From Mycobacterium ostraviense (GTDB lineage: Bacteria; Actinomycetota; Actinomycetes; Mycobacteriales; Mycobacteriaceae): 64,000 nucleotides of DNA. Positions 32,347 to 41,542 of the stretch are shown one piece after another (position 1 is the first letter of the stretch; every line of letters starts with the position of its first letter). Below the pieces are notes generated by a model, which was not told where the DNA came from, made no database searches, and saw only the letters and a program-made list of their open reading frames with translations. The stretch is from positions 3,701,414 through 3,765,413 of the forward strand of contig NZ_NKRE01000001.1 of the NCBI RefSeq assembly GCF_002705925.1. Reading direction: 5' to 3'. The translations under genes were made by a program, and so were the position numbers.

Positions 32347-33287
32347 CGTCGGGGGAGTGGCGCTCGGCGCTGACCGTCGATGAGCAGCAGCAAGTACGCG
32401 AAATGATCTCGGCAGCAACGGAATTCGACGGCGTGGCCCCGGTGGGCGAGCAAGTGCTGCGAGAGTTGGGACAGCGGCGCACGCACCATCTGGTGGCCAC
32501 TGATGCTCGAGCGGGCAACGCGATCGTCGGCTATCTCAACCTCACCCCGGAGCGCGACGCCGATTCCGCGATGGCCGAGTTGGTCGTGCACCCGCAAGCC
32601 CGGCGTCGCGGTATCGGCACCGCCCTGGCCCGCGCCGCGCTGACAAAGACTCATGGAAGAAGCCAGTTCTGGGCGCACTGCACCCTGGAGGCCGCCAGGG
32701 CCACGGCCGCCGCGCTGGGTCTGGCCCCGGTGCGTGAACTGGTGCAGATGCGCCGCTCGTTGCGCGACATCCCAGAACCGACAATCCCCGACGGGCTGCG
32801 GATCCGCAGCTACGCCGGCCCGACCGATGACGCCGAGCTGCTTCGGGTCAACAACGCCGCGTTCTCATACCACCCGGAACAAGGTGGCTGGACCCAAGTA
32901 CAGCTGGCCGAGCGGCGCCGCGAACCTTGGTTTGATCCGACAGGCCTCTTCCTGGCGTTCGACGCTTCCCCGGGCCACGAGGCCAGGCTGCTGGGTTTCC
33001 ACTGGACCAAGATTCACCACGACCAGCCTGGCCTTGGCGAGGTCTACGTTCTCGGCGTCGATCCGGCAGCGCAAGGGCGTGGACTGGGCAAGGCGCTGAC
33101 GTTGGTCGGTCTCAGCTCGTTGGCGCGGCGGCTAGCCGTCGTGGCCCCTGCCGAAGAACCCACCGTGATGCTGTATGTGGAGTCGGACAACGTCGCGGCC
33201 ATGCGGACCTATCACAACCTGGGATTTGTCACCCATAGCGTCGACACGGCCTACGCGCTGGTCGGCTCAGATCCGGCATCCGCCTGA
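32343..33287 (+). CDS. mshD: mycothiol synthase
   Basis: 314 aa from GTG 32343, overlapping the glnR stop by four bases. MshD is a double GNAT acetyltransferase that performs the last step of mycothiol synthesis, acetylating Cys-GlcN-Ins with acetyl-CoA. The inactive N-terminal GNAT half has MAELVVHPQARRRGIGTALA, and the catalytic C-terminal half has GEVYVLGVDPAAQGRGLGKA, with the Q/RxxGxG/A acetyl-CoA loop in both. MLYVESDNVAAMRTYHNLGF is the terminal GNAT motif. Mycothiol is the main low-molecular-weight thiol of actinobacteria, here encoded beside the nitrogen regulator. Confidence 0.95.
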   Translation: MTSGEWRSALTVDEQQQVREMISAATEFDGVAPVGEQVLRELGQRRTHHLVATDARAGNAIVGYLNLTPERDADSAMAELVVHPQARRRGIGTALARAALTKTHGRSQFWAHCTLEAARATAAALGLAPVRELVQMRRSLRDIPEPTIPDGLRIRSYAGPTDDAELLRVNNAAFSYHPEQGGWTQVQLAERRREPWFDPTGLFLAFDASPGHEARLLGFHWTKIHHDQPGLGEVYVLGVDPAAQGRGLGKALTLVGLSSLARRLAVVAPAEEPTVMLYVESDNVAAMRTYHNLGFVTHSVDTAYALVGSDPASA

Positions 33288-33405
33288 CGATCGCCAACCG
33301 GCAAGTTCCGGCACGAAGCATAGTTAGTGGTTGACTTGGCAATTCGTTTTGAAGACGGCCGTGCAGCGCCGCAATCGTCGAAAATGCATTCAGGGAGCGA
33401 GATCG

Positions 33406-34530
33406 ATGAGGCTCGACACGGTGGGCAGGGCATTAGCGGCGGCGGTGGCGATGATCACCGGTTGCGGTGGGACCCTCACCGCATGCGGCAGCGATCGAAA
33501 CCTCGGTGGTTCCTCGGCGAATGGCTCCGGAGCGCCGCTGCCGAAGGCCGACTGCAGCGGCCGAGATGCGCTGACGGCCGAGGGATCGACTGCCCAGCAG
33601 AATGCCATGGCGTTGTTCAACCAGGTATGGGGCCAGGCGTGTCCGGGCAAGAAAGTGTCCTACAACCCGACCGGGTCCGGCGCCGGTCGCGAGCAGTTCA
33701 TCGCGGGTCACGTCGACTTCGCGGGATCGGACTCGCCCCTGGTCGCCGAACAGATCGGTCCGGCGGCCAACCGCTGCAAAGGAAACCCGGCCTGGGACCT
33801 ACCGCTGGTATTCGGGCCAATTGCGTTGGTGTACAACCTTGCTGACGTAAAGACCCTGGTCCTCGACGCCGATGCGATGGCCAAGATCTTCAGCGGCTCC
33901 ATCCGGACGTGGAACGACCCGATCCTTGCAGCCCTCAATCCTGGTGTGGCGCTTCCTAATACCAAGATCATTCCGGTGTACCGCAAGGATTCGTCGGGAA
34001 CCACCGACAACTTTCAGAAGTATCTGACCGCCGCCGCGCCACAAAGCTGGAGCCGAGGTGTCGGCGGCGAGTTTCACGGCGGTGTCGGGGAAGGCGTCGA
34101 AAGGTCGGCCGGTGTCATCCAAGCCGTACAGGCCACGCCAGGTTCGATCGGCTATGTCGAGAAAGGTTTCGCCGACCGCGCCGGAATACCGTTCGCCCAG
34201 ATCGACACCGGCAACAGCGTCGTACCGCTCACCGAGGAAACGGCTCGCAAGGCAATCGACTCCGTCACGTTTGCGGCGAACGGAAACGACCTCGTTCTGG
34301 AGCTGAATTCGATCTTCGCCATCCAGGACCCGGGCGCCTATCCATTGGTACTGGCCACCTACGAGATTGTGTGCTCAAAGGGATACGAGCCCGCCACCGC
34401 TGCCGCGGTCAAGGCGTTTCTCACCACTGCCGTCAACAACGGTCAGACCGGCCTTACAGCGGCCGGCTACGTTCCGGTGCCAGATAGAGTGAAAGAACGC
34501 CTGGTCACCGCCATAAACGCGCTGCAGTGA
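33406..34530 (+). CDS. pstS: phosphate ABC transporter substrate-binding lipoprotein
   Basis: 374 aa from ATG 33406 (CAGGGAG upstream). Lipoprotein signal with lipobox LTACGSD. The PstS fold binds phosphate through conserved Ser/Thr/Asp/Arg residues: LTAEGSTAQQNAMALF, YNPTGSGAGREQFIAGHVDF, FAGSDSPL, and RKDSSGTTDNFQKYLT are visible. The mature protein sits on the outer face of the inner membrane and delivers phosphate to PstC/PstA. It leads a four-gene operon ending in phoT. H37Rv keeps phoT here without adjacent pstSCA as I recall, so this is a fuller version of the locus. Confidence 0.95.
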   Translation: MRLDTVGRALAAAVAMITGCGGTLTACGSDRNLGGSSANGSGAPLPKADCSGRDALTAEGSTAQQNAMALFNQVWGQACPGKKVSYNPTGSGAGREQFIAGHVDFAGSDSPLVAEQIGPAANRCKGNPAWDLPLVFGPIALVYNLADVKTLVLDADAMAKIFSGSIRTWNDPILAALNPGVALPNTKIIPVYRKDSSGTTDNFQKYLTAAAPQSWSRGVGGEFHGGVGEGVERSAGVIQAVQATPGSIGYVEKGFADRAGIPFAQIDTGNSVVPLTEETARKAIDSVTFAANGNDLVLELNSIFAIQDPGAYPLVLATYEIVCSKGYEPATAAAVKAFLTTAVNNGQTGLTAAGYVPVPDRVKERLVTAINALQ

Positions 34531-34588
34531 CTGCTTGACCACGAACGACGCTGATGGAAGACGAGCCAACAGGATCGACGGGATCGCA

Positions 34589-35614
34589 GTGACAGTGCCC
34601 AACCCAGCGGAGGCGGGTGCCATCGTCGCCACGCCTTTTCCGGAGCCGCCCGCCACATCCATCAACCCTTGGGGCAACGGCAAACCGAGTCTGGGAGATC
34701 GGCTGTTTCGCCGGTTATCGCAGGGTTCCGGCGTCTTGATCATCGTCCTGATCGCCGCGATCGGCGGGTTTCTGCTGTGGCGCGCGATACCGGCACTGGT
34801 GCGCAACAAAGAGAACTTCTTGACCTACGGCGGAACCTGGAAGACCGCCGACCCATCGGCGATGCACTTCGGAATCCTCGACCTGTTGCGAGTGACCACG
34901 TTCGTATCGCTGTTCGCTCTGATACTGGCCATGCCCATCGCGCTGGGCGTCGCTATCTTCCTGACGCAGTATGTGCCGCGGCGGTTCGCCACGCCGCTGG
35001 CCCACCTGGTCGATCTGCTGGCCGCGGTGCCGTCGATCATCTACGGCGTGTGGGGCTTGCACGTGCTGGCGCCACACCTGCGGCCGGTCGCGACCTGGCT
35101 CAACCACACCTTAGGTCACTGTTTCCTGTTCGCCGGCGGCAATACGTCGATCGGCGGCGGGGGCAACGTGTTGACCGGTGGCACCGTCCTGGCGGTGATG
35201 ATCTTGCCGATCATCGCCGCGGTCACGCGTGAAGTGTTCGCCCAGACCCCGCACGGCCAGATAGAGGCGGCGCTGGCGCTCGGCGCCACCGGCTGGGAGG
35301 TGGTCACGACAACCGTGTTGCCGTTCGGACGGTCCGGATACATCAGCGGCGCGATGCTGGGCCTAGGACGGGCGCTGGGGGAAACGGTCGCGCTGTTGAA
35401 CATCCTGCACGGTACCCAGCAAGCCTTCGGGTGGTCGCTGTTCGACGGCGGTTCGACCTTCGCCACCAAGATCGCCGCGGCCGCATCGGGCCTGGACAAC
35501 CCCTACCAAGCCGGTGCCTACCTGGCCGCGGGACTGATGCTCTACCTGCTCACCTTCGTGGTCAACGCCGCGGCACGCACGGCCCTGGCCGGAGCGGGAA
35601 GGGCCACCCGATGA
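34589..35614 (+). CDS. pstC: phosphate ABC transporter permease PstC
   Basis: 341 aa from GTG 34589; TTG 34535 is an in-frame alternative without ribosome site. BPD_transp_1 permease with six spans: SGVLIIVLIAAIGGFLLWRA, TTFVSLFALILAMPIALGVA, LVDLLAAVPSIIYGVWGLHV, TVLAVMILPIIAAVTREVF, YISGAMLGLGRALGETVALL and YLAAGLMLYLLTFVVNAAAR. The EAA-type coupling loop reads IEAALALGATGWEVVTTTVL. It pairs with PstA to form the phosphate channel. Its stop overlaps the pstA start (ATGA). Confidence 0.93.
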   Translation: MTVPNPAEAGAIVATPFPEPPATSINPWGNGKPSLGDRLFRRLSQGSGVLIIVLIAAIGGFLLWRAIPALVRNKENFLTYGGTWKTADPSAMHFGILDLLRVTTFVSLFALILAMPIALGVAIFLTQYVPRRFATPLAHLVDLLAAVPSIIYGVWGLHVLAPHLRPVATWLNHTLGHCFLFAGGNTSIGGGGNVLTGGTVLAVMILPIIAAVTREVFAQTPHGQIEAALALGATGWEVVTTTVLPFGRSGYISGAMLGLGRALGETVALLNILHGTQQAFGWSLFDGGSTFATKIAAAASGLDNPYQAGAYLAAGLMLYLLTFVVNAAARTALAGAGRATR

Positions 35615-36525
35615 ACTCGATGCTGGACCGGCCCGTCAAAGCGCGCGTACTACCCGCGCCTGGCCGGCGCCGTCGAGTCACCGACAACGTGGCCGCCGTG
35701 CTGGTCACACTGTCGATGGCGATCGCGCTGACTCCGCTGGCGTGGGTCCTGTGCTCGGTGCTGCTCAACGGGCTCCGGGCGGTCATGTCGAGCACTTGGT
35801 GGACGCATTCACAGGCCGGGATGACGTCATTGAAAGCCGGCGGTGGTGCCTACCATGCGATCGTCGGCACGGTGTTGCAGGGTGCGGTGTGTGCGGCGAT
35901 ATCCATACCGATCGGCATCCTGGTGGCCATCTATCTGGTCGAATACGGCGGCGCCAGCGCGCTGCGCAGGCTGGTCTCCTTCATGGTGGACATCCTGACC
36001 GGCGTGCCGTCGATCGTGGCGGCCCTGTTCATCTATGCGCTGTGGGTCGCGGTCCTGGGCTTCCCCCGCTCCCAGCTCGCGGTGTCCCTGGCGCTGGTGT
36101 TGTTGATGCTGCCGGTGATCGTGCGCTCGACCGAAGAGATGCTGCGCATCGTCCCGGCAGATCTGCGTGAGGCCAGTTACGCGCTGGGAGCGCCCAAGTG
36201 GAAAACCATCGCCAAGATCGTGATCCCGACCGGGTTGTCCGGCATCGTGACCGGCATCCTGCTGGCCTTGGCCAGGGTGATGGGGGAGACGGCGCCGCTG
36301 CTGATCCTGGTTGGTTATGCACAGGCAATGAACTTCGACATATTCAGCGGGTTCATGGGGTCGCTGCCGGGCATGATGTATGACCAGGCGACGATAGGCG
36401 CCGGCATCAACCCGGTCCCCACAGAGCGGCTGTGGGGTGCCGCGCTGACGCTGACGTTGCTGATCGCGATGATCAATATCGGCGCCAGGGTGGTCGCCGC
36501 CATCCTCGTCCCCAAGAAGTCGTAG
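35611..36525 (+). CDS. pstA: phosphate ABC transporter permease PstA
   Basis: 304 aa from ATG 35611, overlapping pstC by four bases, with GGGAAGGG just upstream. Six membrane spans, including NVAAVLVTLSMAIALTPLAW, LQGAVCAAISIPIGILVAIY, FMVDILTGVPSIVAALFIYA, AVSLALVLLMLPVIVRSTEE and LTLTLLIAMINIGARVVAAI. The EAA loop LREASYALGAPKWKTIAKIV contacts the PhoT ATPase, and RVMGETAPLLILVG is the conserved permease motif. It partners PstC in high-affinity phosphate uptake. phoT follows after 13 bp. Confidence 0.94.
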   Translation: MNSMLDRPVKARVLPAPGRRRRVTDNVAAVLVTLSMAIALTPLAWVLCSVLLNGLRAVMSSTWWTHSQAGMTSLKAGGGAYHAIVGTVLQGAVCAAISIPIGILVAIYLVEYGGASALRRLVSFMVDILTGVPSIVAALFIYALWVAVLGFPRSQLAVSLALVLLMLPVIVRSTEEMLRIVPADLREASYALGAPKWKTIAKIVIPTGLSGIVTGILLALARVMGETAPLLILVGYAQAMNFDIFSGFMGSLPGMMYDQATIGAGINPVPTERLWGAALTLTLLIAMINIGARVVAAILVPKKS

Positions 36526-36538
36526 GCAGGAGCACTCA

Positions 36539-37315
36539 GTGGCCAAGCGGTTGGACCTCAAGGACGTCAACATCTACTACGGGTCGTTTCAGGCCGTCGC
36601 CGATGTGTCCTTGTCGATTCTGCCTCGCAGCGTGACGGCGTTCATCGGCCCGTCGGGGTGCGGCAAGACCACAGTGTTGCGCACGCTGAACCGGATGCAT
36701 GAAGTGGTCCCCGGCGGGCGCGTCGAAGGCACCGTGCTGCTCGACGACGAAAACATCTACGGGCCCGGCATCGACCCGGTCGGGGTGCGGCGGGCGATCG
36801 GGATGGTTTTCCAGCGGCCCAACCCGTTCCCCGCGATGTCGATTCGCGACAACGTGGTCGCCGGCCTGAAGTTGCAGGGCCTGCGCAACCGCAAGGTGCT
36901 CGACGAAACCGCCGAATATTCGCTGCGCGGCGCCAATCTATGGGATGAGGTCAAAGACAGGCTGGATAAACCCGGCGGCGGATTATCCGGCGGGCAGCAA
37001 CAGCGGTTGTGTATCGCGCGGGCCATCGCGGTCCAGCCCGACGTGTTGCTGATGGACGAGCCGTGCTCGGCGCTGGATCCCATCTCCACGATGGCGATCG
37101 AAGACCTGATCAGTGAATTGAAGCAGGACTACACGATCGTCATCGTCACGCACAACATGCAGCAGGCCGCCCGGGTGAGCGATCAGACGGCGTTCTTCAA
37201 TCTGGAGGCCGTAGGCAAGCCCGGCCGCCTGATAGAAATCGACGACACCGAGAAGATCTTCTCCAACCCGAGCCAGAAATCCACCGAGGACTACATCTCC
37301 GGCCGATTCGGCTAG
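36539..37315 (+). CDS. phoT: phosphate ABC transporter ATP-binding protein PhoT (PstB)
   Basis: 258 aa from GTG 36539. All ABC ATPase motifs: Walker A GPSGCGKTT, Q-loop MVFQRPNPFP, signature LSGGQQQRLCIARAIAV, Walker B VLLMDEPCSALD, and the switch His in IVIVTHNMQQA. The C-terminal SNPSQKSTEDYISGRFG is typical of PstB. It powers the PstS-PstCA phosphate importer. In M. tuberculosis PhoT is needed for phosphate uptake at low phosphate and for growth in hosts. The gene is convergent with phoY2, a PhoU-type repressor of phosphate signalling. Confidence 0.96.
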   Translation: MAKRLDLKDVNIYYGSFQAVADVSLSILPRSVTAFIGPSGCGKTTVLRTLNRMHEVVPGGRVEGTVLLDDENIYGPGIDPVGVRRAIGMVFQRPNPFPAMSIRDNVVAGLKLQGLRNRKVLDETAEYSLRGANLWDEVKDRLDKPGGGLSGGQQQRLCIARAIAVQPDVLLMDEPCSALDPISTMAIEDLISELKQDYTIVIVTHNMQQAARVSDQTAFFNLEAVGKPGRLIEIDDTEKIFSNPSQKSTEDYISGRFG

Positions 37316-37325
37316 CGCGGACGAA

Positions 37326-37994
37326 TTAGCGCGAGTGTGGCGTCGTCTCGTCTTCGGGAAACTTCCCGGTCGCCTGGAAGATCACGCGTCGCGCCACTTC
37401 GACGGCATGGTCGGCGAAGCGTTCGTAGAACCGGCCCAGCAGCGTCACGTCGACCGCCGCTGCCACGCCGTGCTTCCATTCCCGGTCCATCAGCACGCTG
37501 AACAAATGCCGGTGCAGATCGTCCATCGCGTCGTCTTCCTCGCGGATCCGCGCCGCTTTCTCCGGGTCGCGGGACAACACGACCTCCTGCGCGCTGTTGC
37601 CCAATTCGACTGCGACTCTGCCCATTTCGGCAAAATACCCTTTGACCTCTTCGGGTAACGCATGCTGCGGATGCCGCCGACGGGCGATCTTGGCGACGTG
37701 CAGGGCAAGTGCGCCCATCCGGTCGATATCGGCCACCATCTGGATCGCGCTCACGATTGCTCGCAGATCACCGGCGACCGGGGCCTGCAGGGCCAGCAGG
37801 ACGAACGCGCTTTCCTCGGCCCGGGCGCTTAGCGTCGCGATCTTCTCGTGGTCGGAGATCACCTGTTCGGCCAACACCAGATCAGCCTGAAGCAAGGCTT
37901 GGGTCGCCCGCTCCATGGCGATGCCTGCTAGCCCGCACATCTCACCGAGCCGCTCGGACAATTCCGAGAGTTGCTCGTGGTAAGCGGTTCGCAT
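37326..37994 (-). CDS. phoY2: PhoU-family phosphate-signalling protein PhoY2
   Basis: 222 aa, two PhoU three-helix bundles with E/DxxxD metal-binding repeats (MERATQALLQADLVLAEQVI, then VSAIQMVADIDRMGALALHV). PhoU-type proteins bind metal clusters, link the PstSCAB transporter with the SenX3-RegX3 two-component system, and repress phosphate-starvation responses when phosphate is ample. PhoY2 is connected with persister formation and drug tolerance in M. tuberculosis. It is convergent with phoT, 10 bp between stops, which keeps the phosphate genes together. Confidence 0.94.
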   Translation of the reverse strand: MRTAYHEQLSELSERLGEMCGLAGIAMERATQALLQADLVLAEQVISDHEKIATLSARAEESAFVLLALQAPVAGDLRAIVSAIQMVADIDRMGALALHVAKIARRRHPQHALPEEVKGYFAEMGRVAVELGNSAQEVVLSRDPEKAARIREEDDAMDDLHRHLFSVLMDREWKHGVAAAVDVTLLGRFYERFADHAVEVARRVIFQATGKFPEDETTPHSR

Positions 37995-38038
37995 GTGATA
38001 AAGCCTACGTTCTCGACGCCGGATACGCCGTGAAGCGC

Positions 38039-40192
38039 TTACTCGCAGGTGGTGTCGGCGGCGTTGGTGACCGTCAGATCCTCGGGCAGCTTGGTCGGCG
38101 GGGTGCTGGAATTGCGGCTGATCTGCATGCTGACCGGCGAGCCGCTGGGCGGCGGGGCGGTCACCGAACTGAAATCCGGGCCGAGGACTACCTGAACCAC
38201 CTGTCCGATCCCGGTGACCCGCTCGACTTTCGAGTTGCCGAACGCCGCGGCCACGGTTGCCGCGGCCTGCTCATTGCCCGGGGAAAAGAACACCGTGGTG
38301 GCCTTCAACGAACTCGGGTAGTCGTCCGGCGTCATCACGTTGAAGCCGTTTCGCTTGAGCTGGGTGGCTGCGGTGGTCGCCAGGCCGGCGGTGCTGGTCC
38401 CGTTGGACACCTGCACCGTGATTTCTTGCGGCGATGTGGTGATCACCTGTTCGCGCTGGACGTCGCCGGTGCTGTTCGGCGGGGGCGCCTTCTTCGTCGT
38501 GGTCGGCGCGGTCGTCGGCGAGTTCCCCAACGTTTGCGCGTTGTGGTCGTTCTCCAGCGGCAGCGGATCATCGTTGATGATGGCGGCGAACAGCGCCTTC
38601 ATGTCGGCCGTCCGGGGCGGCTCGTCGCCGTTCTGGTCCGTCACGCCGGTGGGCACGGTGACGAACGTGACGTGGCCGGCCGCCATATGCTGCAACGACT
38701 GGCCCAGCTGTACCAGGTCCTTGGTCTTGACGTTGTCGACGTAGCTGTTGCCGATGAACATGTTGACGACGTTGTTGAGCTTATTGAGGTTCATCAACGT
38801 GTCCTCGGAGATCAGCGAACGCAGCAGTGACGACAAGAACAATTGCTGACGTTTGATGCGACCGTAGTCGCCGTTGCTCTCGGTGGTGACTTGGCGGGCT
38901 CGCACATAGTTCAAGGCGGTCGGCCCGTCGATGACCTGACGTCCGGCGTGTTCGAGCACCGTGCCCAATTCGTAGTCGCGCAGCGCAGTGGTGTTGCACA
39001 CCTCGACGCCGCCGAGGGCTTCGACCATTCGCGCGAAACCGACGAAGTCGATGGCGATGAAGCGGTTGATGCTCAGGCCGGACAGCTTCTGGATGACCTT
39101 CACCAGGCACTTCGGGCCGCCGAAAGAAAACGCCGAGTTCAGCTTCGTCTCGGTGTAGACCATCCGGGGACCCCACGTCCCCTTCTTCTCGTCGTAGATG
39201 GGCCCATACTTGCCGGTGTCGGGGTTCCATGCCTCGCATTGGATGGGGGTGATCGCCAGGTCGCGGGGGAACGACACCGCCACCACCCGCTTGCGATTAG
39301 CCGGGATGTTGACCAGCATCACGGTGTCCGACCGGGCGCCGCCGGCGTCCTCGGTATCACCGGCACCGATCTCGGAATTCGCGCCGGCGCGCGAGTCCAT
39401 GCCGACGATCAGGAAGTTTTCGTCGCCGTACTGTCCGTTGGGGTCGACGATGTCGCCGGAGTTCGGGTCGAGCGCACTTACCGTGTTCAGCCGCTCGTTT
39501 TTCGATGCGCTCCACTGCCACGCCCCGCCGGTCAGGACCAGCGCCAGCACGGCGAACATAGCCGCCAGTGACCGCCCGGCCAGCAGCATCGGCCGCCGGC
39601 CTGAACGCCGTTTCTTCGTCCGGGTCTCCCGGCGCTTCGGGGTCTTTGAGCGCTTGCCGGCGCCCGGGGGGCACGCCTCGCCGTCGGGGGGCTCGGCTGC
39701 GGCGGTTTCCGGTGCGAAGCCGGCTGACCCGAGGTCGGGCAGCTCGGAGAGGAGTTCTGATGAGTAGGCCGGAGTGGCGATGACCTGGGTGTCCAGTTGG
39801 TCCGCGTCGTCGTCGGGGACCTCCACGTCCAGCTGGGATGGTTGCGACGGCTCCGCGATGGGATCGGGGTCCGGCGCGCTGTGGCGACGAGTGGGACGGG
39901 CGGGCGCAGGTGCGCCGAGTTTGGCGATCAGGTCGGCGACGCTGACTCCGCCGTTGACGTGACAGCCGACCTGTGTGGGCTCTGCGTGGTCCGGGCCGTG
40001 ATGTCCGGCGGCGGCGCCGGATGACACCCCCGACCAGCGGAGCAAGCCGTCCTCGGGCGGCGGCGCGAACAACCGCTCCCACGGCGCGGCGCCCGGTGTC
40101 GCCGGCGGGTCTAGGGTGACCCGTTGGGCGTCGTTGCGGGAGCCGGACACGCGCCGAAGGTCAGAAGTGGCGTCTTTGTCGCCGTCACTCAT
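38039..40192 (-). CDS. LytR-CpsA-Psr (LCP) family cell-wall ligase
   Basis: 717 aa. A long cytoplasmic Pro-rich N-terminus (about 1-195, with the WERLFAPPPEDGLLRWS segment) is followed by basic residues and one span (SLAAMFAVLALVLTGGAWQW, about 210-230), then the LCP domain with SDTVMLVNIPANRKRVVAVS, FPRDLAI, and VEALGGVEVC, whose conserved Arg/Asp bind polyprenyl pyrophosphate. A LytR_C domain lies near the C-terminus (ITVQVSNGTSTAGLATTAAT). LCP enzymes attach arabinogalactan to peptidoglycan; Cg- and Mtb-type Lcp1 do this, and Rv0822c is a paralog. The specific acceptor is not certain. Confidence 0.88.
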   Translation of the reverse strand: MSDGDKDATSDLRRVSGSRNDAQRVTLDPPATPGAAPWERLFAPPPEDGLLRWSGVSSGAAAGHHGPDHAEPTQVGCHVNGGVSVADLIAKLGAPAPARPTRRHSAPDPDPIAEPSQPSQLDVEVPDDDADQLDTQVIATPAYSSELLSELPDLGSAGFAPETAAAEPPDGEACPPGAGKRSKTPKRRETRTKKRRSGRRPMLLAGRSLAAMFAVLALVLTGGAWQWSASKNERLNTVSALDPNSGDIVDPNGQYGDENFLIVGMDSRAGANSEIGAGDTEDAGGARSDTVMLVNIPANRKRVVAVSFPRDLAITPIQCEAWNPDTGKYGPIYDEKKGTWGPRMVYTETKLNSAFSFGGPKCLVKVIQKLSGLSINRFIAIDFVGFARMVEALGGVEVCNTTALRDYELGTVLEHAGRQVIDGPTALNYVRARQVTTESNGDYGRIKRQQLFLSSLLRSLISEDTLMNLNKLNNVVNMFIGNSYVDNVKTKDLVQLGQSLQHMAAGHVTFVTVPTGVTDQNGDEPPRTADMKALFAAIINDDPLPLENDHNAQTLGNSPTTAPTTTKKAPPPNSTGDVQREQVITTSPQEITVQVSNGTSTAGLATTAATQLKRNGFNVMTPDDYPSSLKATTVFFSPGNEQAAATVAAAFGNSKVERVTGIGQVVQVVLGPDFSSVTAPPPSGSPVSMQISRNSSTPPTKLPEDLTVTNAADTTCE

Positions 40193-40344
40193 GTCCTATC
40201 GGCCTCCGAAAAATATGATCCGGACATTAGGGTTGTCCGTGCGCACACATCAGTGCAGCGCCGAGCCGATCGGCGCCGCGCCATGCATAAAGCCCACATC
40301 GTACTGACTTGTGGTCGCAGACGCGATCTCGGAAGAGTTTCGGT

Positions 40345-41535
40345 TCAACCACCGGAATGCATGACGTCGGCACCGTCGGGCACCCGGCAGTCATCGGCGT
40401 CGTCCAGCCAACCGTCGGGAAGGGCCACCCGCGCAGGTGAACCCTGCCGGCCGCGCGGGCCGTTTCCCGCGCTCGGGAACGGGACGTCGCCGTCCAACCG
40501 GTTCAGCAGGTCGTCGAGTTCGCCCAACGTTTTGACCAGCGCTAACGTTCGCCGGACGTCTGATCCGGCCGGGAACCCATGCAGGTACCAGGCGATGTGC
40601 TTGCGGATGTCGCGCATGCCCTTGTCCTCACCGAAGTGTGCGGCCAGTAGCGCGCCGTGGCGGCGGATGACGTCGGCGACCTCACCGAGCGTGGGCGGCG
40701 TGGGAGCCGGGCGGCCGGTAAAGGCGGCCGACAACTCGGCGAACAGCCAGGGCCGACCCAGGCAACCTCGGCCGATAACAACGCCGTCACATCCGGTGGT
40801 GGCCATCATGGCCAGCGCATCGCTGGCGTCGTAGATGTCGCCGTTGCCCAGCACCGGAATGGTCGTGACCTGCTGCTTGAGCCGGGCGATCTGGTCCCAG
40901 TCGGCGGTTCCGGAGTAACGTTGCGCGGCCGTCCGGGCGTGCAGCGCGACCGCGGCGGCCCCTTCGGCTTCCGCGATGCGTCCGGCATCAAGATGAGTGT
41001 GGTGGGCGTCGTCGATGCCGATGCGGAACTTGACCGTCACCGGTATCCCGGTGTCCTCGGTGGCCCGCACGGCCGCGGCGACGATTCGGCCGAACAGCCG
41101 TCGCTTGAACGGCAAGGCCGCGCCGCCGCCGCGCTTGGTGACCTTGGGTACCGGGCAACCGAAATTCATATCGATGTGGTCGGCCAGGCCTTCGTCGGCG
41201 ATCATCCGCGCGGCCGCGTAGGTGGTGTCCGGGTCGACGGTGTAAAGCTGCAGCGAGCGGGGCGATTCGTCGGGGGCGAACGTCGTCATGTGCATGGTGA
41301 CCGGATGCCGCTCGACCAGCGCACGGGCGGTCACCATTTCGCAGACGTAGAGTCCGCTGACGGTGCCGACCTTCGACTGTTCTCGTGGCGATCGCAAGGG
41401 CGGCGAAGCCGGACGCGGCGGGTCGCCACGCATCGAACCGAAGTCACGGCACAGGGTGCGGAACGCGACGTTCGTCACACCGGCCATCGGCGCCAGCACA
41501 ACCGGGCTGGCAAGCTCGATCGAGCCGATGCGCAA
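40345..41535 (-). CDS. dus: tRNA-dihydrouridine synthase
   Basis: 396 aa from a TTG at 41535. FMN-dependent TIM-barrel enzyme that reduces uridine to dihydrouridine in the tRNA D-loop. Motifs: VLAPMAGVTNVAFRTLCRDF, the catalytic Cys in MNFGCPVPKVTKRGGGAAL, VTVKFRIGID, ALHARTAAQRYSG, VLGNGDIYDA and the FMN-phosphate loop GVVIGRGCLGRPWLF. The gene begins 7 bp after the desA1 stop, so the two share a transcript. A stretch after LCRDFGSMRGDPPRPASPPL is a short insertion relative to typical Dus proteins. Confidence 0.93.
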   Translation of the reverse strand: MRIGSIELASPVVLAPMAGVTNVAFRTLCRDFGSMRGDPPRPASPPLRSPREQSKVGTVSGLYVCEMVTARALVERHPVTMHMTTFAPDESPRSLQLYTVDPDTTYAAARMIADEGLADHIDMNFGCPVPKVTKRGGGAALPFKRRLFGRIVAAAVRATEDTGIPVTVKFRIGIDDAHHTHLDAGRIAEAEGAAAVALHARTAAQRYSGTADWDQIARLKQQVTTIPVLGNGDIYDASDALAMMATTGCDGVVIGRGCLGRPWLFAELSAAFTGRPAPTPPTLGEVADVIRRHGALLAAHFGEDKGMRDIRKHIAWYLHGFPAGSDVRRTLALVKTLGELDDLLNRLDGDVPFPSAGNGPRGRQGSPARVALPDGWLDDADDCRVPDGADVMHSGG

Positions 41536-41542
41536 CGGCCAC

